Program-made: the position numbers and the translations under genes
Shown: positions 55,046 through 64,000 of the stretch, piece by piece
Numbering within the stretch: position 1 is the first letter of the stretch
Layout: each line of letters opens with the position of its first letter
The notes under the pieces: model-generated
The model's database searches: none
The model's input: the letters and a program-made list of their open reading frames with translations, nothing else
Told to the model about the DNA's origin: nothing
Source: Corylus avellana
Taxonomy: Eukaryota > Streptophyta > Magnoliopsida > Fagales > Betulaceae
DNA length: 64,000 nt
Assembly (NCBI RefSeq): GCF_901000735.1
Contig: NC_081541.1
Location: 36,908,060-36,972,059, forward strand
Direction: 5' to 3'

Positions 55046-55919
55046 CTAAACAATTGGAGGTCGAGGCTGGCAACAACATTTATTTGGATTCAAACAATAT
55101 GCAATAACATCAACCATGCTGCAGTGGGACACGCAAGTCTGACTAACACAGTCACAAAGCTCAGAGCAAATTCTACCATCTTGTCCTGATACCATTCCTG
55201 TTATTCAGGACAAAAAAACAAAAGTTATTAAGGCAAATATAATAGTTTTATTATGGTGCTAACACACCTATATTGTAACAATATTACATGTTAAAACTTA
55301 AGTACGACATAAAATAATACAAATAATAAAAAGAGAACACTTTGTATGTACTAGCTAGGTTGAAATATATCTTAAACTACATACACATTCTCACAATATA
55401 ATTGAAAGATATTGAAATTTAAGCAGAATATTTGTGCCTAAGAGAATTAATAGGCTCATCGTTAGGCTCAACTAATGAAAGTTTGGAATCATGTTGTGAT
55501 GATAACAAAAAAAAAATTAAGAGCAAGTAAGAGAAAACAATGTAATGGTCAAATTAGTACCACCCTACAAAAAAAAAGTGTGGCCAATTTTCTGAAGACT
55601 AAATGTAAAACCTATCTTCTTCGTTTTTTTAGCACCAAATAGAATTAGCAACTAGTAAGAAAATTTATACACCAATATGAAAAAATTAAACCAAAATAAA
55701 TTTGAATATTAAGAATTTGTATTTTTTGTTGAATATAAACAACAACAACGATTATATTTATGTATATGCACGAAATTTGATATTGCATTGTAGAAAAATT
55801 AAAAGAGATTAATGCTCTTCAAAAAAAAAAAAAAAAAATTACGAAGCAGAGGAAACAATACCAAAAGAGAGAACCACGAAAGTCACCAAAAGGAGAGAAA
55901 ATGCTGCAAAGTATTTCAT
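55046..55919 (-). CDS. Secreted cysteine-rich (defensin-like) peptide gene 2, two exons
   Basis: Coding parts are 55862-55919 and 55046-55197, separated by a 664-bp intron (donor GTATTG, acceptor AACAG, phase 1), giving 69 codons plus stop. Exon 1 is a 19-residue signal core (MKYFAAFSLLLVTF...), 16 of 19 identical to gene 1. Exon 2 has nine cysteines: C-x3-C-x1-C-x4-C-x3-C-x8-C-x5-C-C-C, then Gln-Pro-Arg-Pro-Pro. From the C-x4-C segment on, the spacing equals gene 1, while most other residues differ. The exon boundaries, splice phase and stop are all conserved without any frame lesion, which argues for selection on both copies. A nearby transposon and a duplicated TATA region could have changed its expression. 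Function (defence or signalling) is inferred only from class. Confidence 0.8.
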
Positions 55920-55993
55920 ATATTGAGATTAAAAAAGCGCACTAAAAGACTTCACTTTAACCTAAAATGAATGAAAAACACATATGGAGTTGT

Positions 55994-56041
55994 CATATAT
56001 ATAGCAAAGAATGAGCGCATATATATAGCAAAGAATGAGCG
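55994..56041 (-). promoter_or_regulatory. Duplicated TATA-containing 24-bp unit
   Basis: CATATATATAGCAAAGAATG plus AGCG occurs twice in tandem (55994-56017, 56018-56041), ~75 and ~100 bases upstream of the ATG of gene 2. Gene 1 has one copy. Confidence 0.65.
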
Positions 56042-56381
56042 CAATACTTCTTAAGCAAATACCATAATATTAGGTAAAAGATTTCAGACGAGAAAAGAGA
56101 TTTTTTTTTTTTTAAAAAAAAAAAAAAAATTAATAATAAATACATATCAAGAAACGTCAAACAAGGAAAAAACAATATATCAATAAAAGGAAACAAGGAA
56201 AAATAATGTCGTTTTTGAAAGTCTTTCTCAAAATAATCTTCTTTTGGTTTTATTTCTTAAATAAAGTCTTACTCAAAACAAGGAACGATGAAAATAATGT
56301 ATAGATCACTTCAAAAAAAAAAAAAAATGAAAATGATGTATGGAAAGGTAAAATACGATATAAAACTAGAAAGAAATCAAG

Positions 56382-56426
<45 letters not shown>

Positions 56427-56520
56427 AGAGCTTTTTCCTTAAAACATAACAACGTATTTTTATCATTTTTTTTTTTTTTTTTTCAAAATAGTCCTCTTTT
56501 GGATTTATTTCTTTTAAAAT

Positions 56521-56982
56521 TAACGTCTACTTGGAAAGGACATTAAAGTCATCTACCTCTACTTGGCAACACTATCTTTCAAATATTTGATTGATATCTT
56601 TGTAAAATTGTACTTGTCTACTATTTTCCTGTATATAAAAGTCAAAGAAAAATTTATTGCTTAATTTTCATTCTGCACGTTTAGCATCTGCCCAAGGTTG
56701 TTTCCTTATATAGTTGGTTGTTTTTTTTTTTTTTTTAATATATAGTTGGTTGTTTAACGTCTCTTTTTCACAGCTGTAAGATTTGGGATCTGGTTGATTG
56801 ACAAAATGCAAATCATCTGCTGATATGAGAATTAAGAAATATACATCCTTTGTCCCATATATGATATTTGTAAAATTAAAGGCTATTTTTTCACTCCTAA
56901 AAATAAAATAAAAGCTTATTCATTTTTTAGGTAAATTTGTTCGTTATGTAACCCGATTAATTCTTTTACATTTGTTGTATCT
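56521..56982. other. AT-rich intergenic DNA, no gene seen
   Basis: T-rich stretches and target site of the hAT element. Confidence 0.4.
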
Positions 56983-57167
56983 AGGGGTGAAAATGCGGGC
57001 AGATAATAACTGTCCGCATCCGCTATTTGCACTTATCCGCAATCCGCATATGCAAATGTAGATGTGGATTACAAAAACTAATATCCACAAATGCGGATGC
57101 GGATAGCGGTTTTAGGGTATGCAGATGCGGATATTATATCCTTTATATATTTAATATATATTTTATT

Positions 57168-58136
57168 GGGATAAATGCAAAATTGGTCCCTGTGGTTGGC
57201 TTAATTTACAAATCACTCCCTGTGGTTTAAAAAATAACTTATAGGTCCCTAGGGTAGGCCAAAATAACATTTTACTCCCTGAACTCATTTTCCGTTAAAT
57301 GTCTTAACGGAAACCGTTACATTGCCGCAACACACCCAATAGAAATAAGACACGTTTTATTTTTTATTTATACTTTTAAAAAATGACAAATAAACTTTTT
57401 CACGTCATTTTGAGGCTTCAGCACACACTTCACATCAAATTAAATAATTCTAATCCCCCTATCCTCACCGTGCCTCTTCATCCTTATATCCCACAGTGCG
57501 TCGATAATCTTCCTCACCAATTCACTTTCCCGAGTTGAAATTGCCACCAGAGAATTGCTGGAAACGTCACGACGGTAAGCCGCCTTACTTTCGAGTGAAA
57601 ATAAAAAAAGCTCCAAAGCAAGGTGGCTTACTGTCATGACGTTTTCGACGATTCTCTGGCGGCGATTTTAGTTGTACTACGAAACCCAACAGCTCACCTG
57701 GAGATGTAGGCAAGAGTCGGTGGGAAGATGAAGACAACGACATGAAGACAAAGATGAATATGACGGCAAGAATCGTTGGGAAAGATGAAGACGACAACAA
57801 TAATCGGTGGGGAAGATGAAGACGACAACGGCACAGGGGATATAGAGGGATTAGGTTTATTTAATTTGATGTGGAGTGTGTGTTGGAGCCTCAAACTGAT
57901 GTAGAAAAGCTTATTTGTCATTTTTTAAAAGCATAAATAAATAAAAAACACGTGTCTTATTTTTATTGGGTGTGATGCAGCAATATAACGGTTTCGGTTA
58001 AGTCATTTAACCGAAAATGAGTTCAGAGAGTAAAATGTTATTTTGGCCTACCCTAGGGACCTATAAATTATTTTTTACACCATAAGGAGTTATTTGTAAA
58101 TTAGGCCAACCACAAGGACTAATTTTGCATTTATCC
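57168..58136. mobile_element. Mutator-like foldback element nested in the hAT
   Basis: Long inverted repeats of ~400 bp start GGGATAAATGCAAAATT and end AATTTTGCATTTATCC, at roughly 85-90 % identity by eye, and continue nearly to the centre at ~57600. Perfect 10-bp target duplication ATATTTTATT (57158-57167, 58137-58146). Frames inside encode no known protein. Confidence 0.9.
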
Positions 58137-58142
58137 ATATTT

Positions 58143-58146
<4 letters not shown>

Positions 58147-58184
<38 letters not shown>
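58147..58184. repeat. (TA)n microsatellite
   Basis: About 17 TA units at the inner edge of the hAT element. Confidence 0.85.
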
Positions 58185-58185
<1 letters not shown>

Positions 58186-58760
58186 ATTACATATATATTA
58201 TATTTAAGATTTTTTAATTTCTGTTTGTCAGATTTGTTATTTATGTTTCTTATATTTGCTAGATTTGCAGTGTCATTGAATTTCACTTTTAGAAAACTCT
58301 TTTAATTTGTTCTAATTCATTGCCTTATATGTTCTTCCCTTATTATTATTATTTCTTAAATGTTTTTCTTGTTTCCAATTATAGATTTACTAGAAGCTAA
58401 ATATTAATAATGTATGTGATGAAAATTTATTGGCAAAATGATTAAAAAGTGTGATATGAATAATAGTGCTCAACTATAAATAACGGTTTTTTTTTTTTTT
58501 TTTTTGTATTTACTAGAAGCAATAATTAGTGAATTACAATTTTAAGGTTTAAAATGCTCATTACCTCAAATGCAGATAGCGGATAATATCCGCATTTATT
58601 ATTCGCATTAACCGTGCAGATGTAGATAGTAATCGAATAATGCGGATGCGGATATTGCTATTATCCGCATCCGCATTTTCACCCCTAGTTGTATGTGTAG
58701 AATTTAAAGATTGATTATCTTCATCATCTTCACAAGCAAACAAAGTTGTTTCATAATTAA

Positions 58761-58921
58761 TGTAACACTCTATCCCAATGACATACTATATTGTCCACTT
58801 TTGACCCTTCCAAACTAGACTTTCCAGGAGGTCACCCATCTTGGTACTACTCTTGCAGAAGCACGCATAACTGCGGAGTTCTGATGAGATCATGATCATT
58901 ATGACTTTAAAAAGCGTTGTT
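58761..58921 (-). mobile_element. Cassandra LTR fragment with 5S rRNA-derived region
   Basis: On the minus strand it ends ...GAGTGTTACA and contains AGAACTCCGCAGTTATGCGTG and GATGGGTGACCTCC, the internal promoter boxes of 5S rRNA. Cassandra TRIMs are known for 5S-derived LTRs. The fragment breaks off inside GCGTTGTT at ~58921. Confidence 0.8.
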
Positions 58922-59133
58922 TGGAATCAGAGATACATGGCATTAGCAAAGCAGAGCCCCTCCCACAACAATATTGTCCTCTTTGGAGCCTACCAGGATT
59001 TGAACCCATGACCTCCTTGCATTCCCCGTGGCTTTGTTCCTCCCTAGCCACCACTAGGTTAGGAGAACGTGTTGCTAGGGATCAGAGATACATAGTAGCA
59101 GCGTAGTAGAGCCCCTCCCACAACAATATTGTC

Positions 59134-59140
<7 letters not shown>
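58922..59140 (-). mobile_element. tRNA-derived SINE between 58-bp direct repeats
   Basis: On the minus strand, CTAGTGGTGGCTAGGG (A-box-like) and GGTTCAAATCC (B box) lie in 58984-59078. This is flanked by direct repeats ATCAGAGATACAT...CCTCCCACAACAATATTGTCCTC (58926-58983 and 59079-59136). The repeats could be a long target duplication or part of a duplicated older element. Confidence 0.5.

Positions 59141-59179
<39 letters not shown>
59133..59179. repeat. (CT)n(TA)n microsatellite
   Basis: About 10 CT units followed by 13 TA units. Confidence 0.9.
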
Positions 59180-59474
59180 GCTTATATCATCCGTGCTTAT
59201 GCTCATGTTCATGTCATGAAATGCTCATATGCTATCTACAAGTCATTTCATAAATTCATAGAATCATATTATAAACCATGTGAATTATCATAAATTCATA
59301 ATACTCATAATAACATAATTATCACATAATCTTGTAAACCCATAGAAACTCATAAAAACATTACATCAAACATTCATCCAAAACATCTCATGAAACATCA
59401 TTGAATAATTATAGTATCACAAAACATGTTTTATTCTTCAAAAATATTATCTTTTAGCCCAGTAAGTAAAATAT
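59180..59474. other. AT-rich intergenic DNA, no gene seen
   Basis: Repeated TCATAAATTCATA-like words, no conserved feature. Confidence 0.4.
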
Positions 59475-59704
59475 TGTGGTGTCTCACATCGCCTCGGTAT
59501 GGAGAAGGGGATGTACTTAAATGTATACTTACACTCTTAATGACAACAACGCATTTTAAAGCCGTAATGGTCATGATCCTATCATAACTCCGCAATTAAG
59601 CGTGCTTCTACGATAGTAGTACCAGAATGGGTGACCTCTTGGGAAGTATGGTTTGGGGGAGCCAAAAGTGAACAATATTATATGTCATGGGGGTTGGGTG
59701 TAAA
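59475..59704 (+). mobile_element. Cassandra LTR with 5S rRNA-derived region (probable solo LTR)
   Basis: TGTGGTGTCTCACATCG to ...GTTGGGTGTAAAA. Positions 59573-59642 match 5S rRNA: TAACTCCGCAATTAAGCGTG, AGTAGTACCAGAATGGGTGA, CCTCTTGGGAAG. The LTR end is damaged (GTGTAAAA for GTGTTACA). No internal primer site adjoins it. Confidence 0.8.
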
Positions 59705-60525
59705 ATGAGGTTTTCATTTTCAAGATAAGTTGTTCTTATCTTTTCTATGATTTTATTTCGTTCTTGGACAAAAAGTTGTGGAACTTTATAAAGTTCTCTT
59801 CAATAATCCAAGATTTCCTTAACATTCTCATATTCGGTATGATTATATTCAACCTCTTGTAGAAGGACCATTATATCATATGCTTATCAAAGATTAAATG
59901 TCATTTTTCACTTATTATCAACATACAACTTCAAACTGGTTTGTAGATAATTCATACAAGTACAACTTCAAACTTGTTTGTAGATAATTCATACAAACAC
60001 ATCTAATAAAATGATATGTACGTGTCTCTTAACATGTGAAAATGATCACTTGTTTTGTTAATAACATGTGCTTCTCACATGGTTTTTTAATAGCTACGGG
60101 ACACATGTCATTTTATTATATGTGTTTGTATGAATTTACGATAAAATTAAGATATGCCAACAAATAAGTAGATGAGCAATGCAAGGCATTTTTTTTTCTT
60201 TGGGTCCTCTCGTAGTTAAGTGTGTAAATTAGGGCCGAATTTTTTGAAATGACACATAAACTTGAAAGAATTTAACTCAAAATTAATGGGTTATGGTTGA
60301 TGAATCTGACCCATTTAATTAAATAAGTTGGGTTAGTATTGACCTATGTAATCTTATACTATGTCTCGACATGATCGGAATCCGACATGTGAAAACAAAT
60401 TATTAGAATGTAAGTTCTTTTAATTATATCATTCTCAAATTATTGGTTGCTCCAATATAGTTTTTTTTTCTTAATATAATCGATCTATTATATTAAGAAT
60501 AATAGATCGATTATGTAAAGTAACT

Positions 60526-60526
<1 letters not shown>
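59705..60526. other. AT-rich intergenic DNA, no gene seen
   Basis: Contains a local direct repeat (CAACTTCAAACT(G/T)GTTTGTAGATAATTC twice, 59928-59990). No coding signal. Confidence 0.45.

Positions 60527-60589
<63 letters not shown>
60527..60589. repeat. (TTC)n plus poly-T tract
   Basis: About 8 TTC units followed by ~40 T. Confidence 0.9.
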
Positions 60590-60659
60590 CAATTTGAGTT
60601 TGTTCTCTAACCATTTGCTTCAATAGTAAGATGATAAAATTCAAATCACTAAGGCTCCA

Positions 60660-61400
60660 TTGTTTTGGCATAAAATGATTTCAACGGTGTTTGGCTTCTA
60701 TGGTTATTGTTGAGACAGTTATTAACACTGGTAGCAACTCAACTTCAAAGCCTGGTAAGAGCGAAAATGGATCAGTGATGGAAGGCCACGAAGTGGGGGA
60801 TGTGGTGGCCGTTCCACCTCTAATGCCTAAGTTAGAACTTGAGTAAAATGAGAGTAAATGGAAATAAAGAAATAATACTGAATTGAGAGTATTCAAAGAT
60901 AGAATTCACTATGTTAGTGTTGTAGCGGGCTCCTACTTTTATAGATGTAGTGAGTGGATCATTGTGGGACTCTTGTAGTGCTCCCTTGATCTTTGGGAGT
61001 ATTTTAATTGATTGATATTCTCCAAGATACTCTCTGCGAGGTTTGCACCATGCTTCCCTTATGCACCTATACTCCTTTTGGCGAGACTTAGTTTGTTATC
61101 TTGGGATCGGGTTTCTTGAATGATAGTTGTGCTTCCTTGATTATGGGATATATATGATTCTGAGCTTAACCGTTTGATTTGGAGTGGACTAGGCGACCAT
61201 ACCAAGATTTTGGGGTTTGGGCTTAGTAGCTTAGTGAGCCATGGGCCTCTTATTTCAATGGACTATTTACTTGGGCTTTGAGGAACATTCTGTCTCATTA
61301 GTATCCCACCATTTCCCTAGGTCATAGTGGTGGCCTAATGGAAATAAAATGACAATTTGTTTCTGGGCCTATTATACCAAGAAAAAGGAGGGACTTTCCC
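60660..61400 (-). repeat. Possible Gypsy LTR, minus strand
   Basis: On the minus strand a TATAAAAGTAGGAGCCCGC box-like stretch (around 60935) is preceded by a ~400-bp U3-like region and followed by a short R/U5-like region ending ...GTCTCAACAAT. Borders and target duplication could not be set. Confidence 0.3.
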
Positions 61401-61811
61401 TATTTTGAGAAAAAAAGCCTTTTCCTTTGAAACTTCCCTTTCTTTTCTTTGGCACCTTTTCGTGGAGTTCATTTATGCCATGTGGCACGCCCTTTAAAGA
61501 CGTGACTCAAGTCATGATGGGGAAAATACAGCGCACGTCTTTTACTGCTTGTAGTCGACACACGTCTACTCAGGGTTCATTTACAATAGGCGGTCATGAA
61601 GCGACGATACGGTTTTGCTGTCAGCGTTCCTTTTCAGACACATCCATTAAATTTTTCGAGGGTCGTTTGGGTTTCTCGATGACACGTGTCTACACCAGAT
61701 GCAAAAGACCCTTCGAAGACGTCTTAAAAAATAGGGATTTGCCCTTCTCAAGTTATTTTCCCTTACCGCCGTCAAGCGTACTATGAAAACAAAACAAAGG
61801 AAAAATCATGT
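61401..61811. other. Unassigned region with a 119-codon frame
   Basis: The frame 61427-61786 has no recognised domain. Composition and motifs such as GACACGTGTC resemble LTR or promoter sequence rather than a gene. Confidence 0.3.
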
Positions 61812-62165
61812 CACTAAAAAAAAAAATCAAGTTTTAATGATTACCTATTAGTGACGTTTTAAGGCCCAAAAAGTCACTAATAAGGTGGTGATGTGTTAAT
61901 AGTGATGTGGGTGACAAGTCAAAAATTATGAGGTCAACAATGGTAATTAGTAACGTGTGGAATTGACCACACGTCACCAATTGGTGACGCGTCAAATATG
62001 GCACGTCACCTTTTTTTGGAGACGTGCCAAGTTTAATACGTCACCAAAAAAAGTTGGCACGTCTCCAAAAAAAGGTGACGTGCTGTATTTGACACGTCCC
62101 CAATTAATGCAGCATGTCACCCTCACAAGGTGAAGTGTCAATTCTGACACGTCACTAAATTGTGT
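61812..62165. mobile_element. CACTA transposon, left terminus (second family)
   Basis: Starts CACTAAAAAAAAAAATC. Subterminal motifs are GTGACGTG(T)/CACGTCACC, e.g. TTGGTGACGCGTC and GGCACGTCACC, distinct from the TGACGTGTCA family. The other end was not found before the window ends. Confidence 0.6.
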
Positions 62166-62771
62166 AATTTCTAAAAAAAAAATAAAAATCATCCCATATT
62201 TATTTTTTGAATTTCTCGTGGGTGTTTCACCCAAATTTTGGAGTTGCACGACTTGATATACGAGTTATTCATCTACTACCACTACATTAATTATCCATCT
62301 TTCCATCAATCCATCAAAACAACTATCAATTATCCATCAATTATCACAAATAATCAATTACAAAAAAAAAAAAAATCCATTACAACAAACAATCAAAATT
62401 ATCCATTATCACAAATACATCCAACTATACATCAACAATGTCACTATCCATCAACAAAACATAAAAAATATACAAGTGCACTAATACAACATCAAAACAC
62501 TTATAAAAAATATATATACAACACCAGCATGACCGCCCGACATCTCCGCAACAAATGCAAATGATAAAACCAACAGTCAACAAACATGATAACATCTTAC
62601 CAAGTCTAGGTCACTAAGTATTGAGCAACGTTAAAGTATACGAAGGTCATCATAATCAACAAATTTAGGTTTATAAACGGCGCCTAAACCATAGCATAAC
62701 AAGTAACCATATCAAACATAACAAATAATGAAAAAACTGTAACCATACCAAACGTACCAAACGGCGCCTAA
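62166..62771. other. CACTA interior or intergenic, no gene seen
   Basis: Very AC-rich/AT-rich sequence with ATTATCCATCA words. No domain. Confidence 0.35.
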
Positions 62772-63030
62772 AATTAAACAATTCATGTTCATAAATAAAA
62801 TAGCATAGCCTAGCATTATATATGACACTTGAAAAAAATGAAACAATTCATAAATAAATAAAATAGCATAGCCTAGCATTATATATATGATACTTTAAAA
62901 ATTAAACAATTCATTTTCATAAATAAAATAACCTAGCCTAGCATTATATATGACACTTAAAAAAAATTAAACAATTCATGTTCAAAAATAAAATAGCCTA
63001 GCCTAGCATTATATATATATGACACTTAAA
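62772..63030. repeat. Tandem repeat, about four units of 61-66 bp
   Basis: Units built from AAACAATTCATG, TAAATAAAATAGCATAGCC and TAGCATTATATATGACACTT start near 62772, 62838, 62899 and 62965. Confidence 0.8.
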
Positions 63031-63190
63031 AATGCTAGGCTATGCTATTTTATGAGAGAGGTGCTAATTGTTTATAAGAAAAAGGAAGAAAACAAACATT
63101 TTCCTATTTTATTATGTTAATATGAGTCATATATAAAAAGCTCTAGCATTGCCTAGCATAGCCTCTCTCATAAAATAGCATAGCCTACAA
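63031..63190. repeat. Inverted repeat closing the tandem array
   Basis: TGCTAGGCTATGCTATTTTA at 63035 is the reverse complement of the unit core, and TAAAATAGCATAGCCTA recurs at 63173. The segment can form a stable hairpin. Confidence 0.7.
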
Positions 63191-63323
63191 TTTTATTATG
63201 GTGGCGAAGGGGGAGGTTGCAGAGATAAGGAAAAATGTGCTAATTGTTTGGTTGGTAAATTGTGGTGTGAGAAAGTAGTTAATAAGGAAGCTTTTAAGTC
63301 GGTGCTCTAACGGATATGGCAAA
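63191..63323 (+). pseudogene. L1 ORF1 N-terminal fragment
   Basis: Frame CANCLVGKLWCEKVVNKEAF followed by KSVL, stop, RIW. This is the beginning of the DUF4283 domain, interrupted by an LTR. Confidence 0.6.
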
Positions 63324-63850
63324 TGTTAAGCGCCAAAATATTCATATTTTAGTCCTTAAACTTATATGTGTTAATTACTTAAGTATGATTAATTTGTGCT
63401 ATTTTAGTTCTTTTATGTGTTTTCCATGCTTTTGTAAGCTTTTGGAAGATAAGGAAGTAAATATGGAAGATTTGGATTCAAAGAGAGAAATTGGAAAAAA
63501 TTGGAGTCCCTAATAGTGCTATCGAGCGCAAGGAACCTGCGATCGAGCGCACTATCAAAGAAGACAAGCAGCGATGTAGCCACCTGCGATCGAGCGCCGC
63601 ACACATAGGATCGATCGCAGTCCTGCAATCGAGCGCACCCGTGCACTGGTGACACATCAGCTGCAATAAGACTCACTTTCCTTTCATATTAGGGTTTTCC
63701 AAGTCCTACTTGTAATAGGACTAAAACCCTACGAAATTTCTAGGTTTACAAGTGTAACAAGGAATTCTAAAGCCCTTTAAATAGACCTTTAAACCTTGAG
63801 AATAATCATCCGGGAATAGACACAACTTTGGGGAGAGGAATTTGAGGCTA
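63324..63850 (+). repeat. Partial LTR related to the GAG-only element
   Basis: TGTTAAGCGCCAAAATATTC is homologous to the 34413 LTR start. Contains about five GCGATCGAGCGC-type motifs (63525-63635) and a TTTAAATAGACC TATA region at 63776. It breaks off at ~63850. Confidence 0.65.
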
Positions 63851-64000
63851 CTTCTAGGAGTGGTCTCGTGAGGGCTTAAAATAAATGATACCCACAAACA
63901 TTATAGTGTTATGTTGTTAACAAGAAAGAAGTTTCACATAAACCATAGTTCTTATTCATGAGCGAGCTTAAAAAGACAAACACCATCATTTTAATCAAAA
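63851..64000 (-). repeat. 3' region fragment of the GAG-only element, inverted
   Basis: TCTCGTGAGGG, then AAATGATACCCACAAACAT, matches 39487-39620, where the element lies on the minus strand. It is therefore opposite in direction to the LTR just before it. Confidence 0.65.

Larger units (their letters stand above)
54478..56520. repeat. Segmental duplication copy B (contains peptide gene 2)
   Basis: Partner of 3410-5120 in the same orientation. Carries one transposon insertion (54539-54966) that copy A lacks. Confidence 0.85.
56983..58687. mobile_element. Non-autonomous hAT element
   Basis: Begins TAGGGGTGAAAATGCGG and ends with the inverse CCGCATTTTCACCCCTA. Flanked by GTTGTATC (56975-56982) and GTTGTATG (58688-58695), 7 of 8 identical. 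Subterminal zones are rich in ATCCGCAT motifs in both directions. It is interrupted by a Mutator-like element. Without that it is ~730 bp and has no transposase. Confidence 0.9.

Noticed and set aside
59573..59642. 5S rRNA gene
   Set aside because: The match covers only part of 5S rRNA and is embedded in an LTR with Cassandra flanks. It is not part of a 5S tandem array.
61427..61786. 119-codon plus frame as a gene
   Set aside because: No recognisable motif. The surroundings look like LTR or promoter sequence, so it was left unassigned.
62772..63030. CRISPR array
   Set aside because: Units are contiguous and homogeneous without unique spacers, and this is plant nuclear DNA.

Overview
The window is nuclear DNA from a flowering plant, most likely a woody eudicot. 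It is AT-rich, has plant-type GT-AG introns, and is almost entirely transposable elements: Ty1/Copia and Gypsy-type LTR elements, plant L1 LINEs with DUF4283-type ORF1, CACTA, hAT and Mutator-like DNA elements, tRNA-derived SINEs, Cassandra LTRs carrying 5S rRNA, and an old caulimovirid fragment. The species cannot be named from sequence alone. Six runs of exactly 100 N (9248, 16853, 18306, 37283, 42196, 51772) are scaffold joins of unknown true size. Two of them show signs of misassembly.

The most interesting content is not transposon. Two small intron-containing genes on the minus strand (3551-4334 and 55046-55919) encode secreted, cysteine-rich, defensin-like peptides. Each has a 58-nt signal-peptide exon, a phase-1 GT-AG intron, and a second exon with a C-x4-C-x3-C-x8-C-x5-CCC scaffold followed by a Pro-Arg-Pro-Pro tail. 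They lie in a ~2 kb duplicated block that includes promoter and 3' flank. The signal peptide is well conserved and the mature part has diverged strongly. The only other host-gene trace with a recognisable product is the broken C-terminal end of an NFD4/nodulin-like MFS transporter (9348-9881). A possible myristoylated first exon (31520-31570) is weak.

Layout. 0-5 kb: solo LTR, CACTA end, MITE, LINE tail, first peptide gene. 5-9 kb: decayed Copia element with a triplicated protease segment, then a caulimovirid movement-protein-like remnant. 10.6-18.3 kb: a nearly complete minus-strand Copia element with a 5-bp target duplication, carrying a SINE and a hAT element. 18.4-24 kb: CACTA end, degenerate GC-rich tandem repeat, MITE and LINE fragments. 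24.9-30.0 kb: a full-length but decayed L1 on the minus strand. 32.2-42.2 kb: a second L1 split by a GAG-only, tRNA-Asp-primed LTR element; the 37383-42195 contig looks inverted and redundant with its neighbour. 42.3-49 kb: inverted copy of the 18.6-19.6 kb block, palindromic GC clusters and a Copia 3' end. 50-54 kb: a three-LTR TRIM array holding a CACTA element and a 5'-truncated LINE, each with exact target duplications. 54.5-56.5 kb: second peptide gene. 57-58.7 kb: Mutator foldback nested in a hAT. 58.8-64 kb: Cassandra LTRs, SINE, CACTA end, tandem repeats and another interrupted LINE.

The transposon genes carry stops, frameshifts or deletions and do not form a working set. The nested insertions do allow relative dating, and the peptide pair is the part most likely to be functional.
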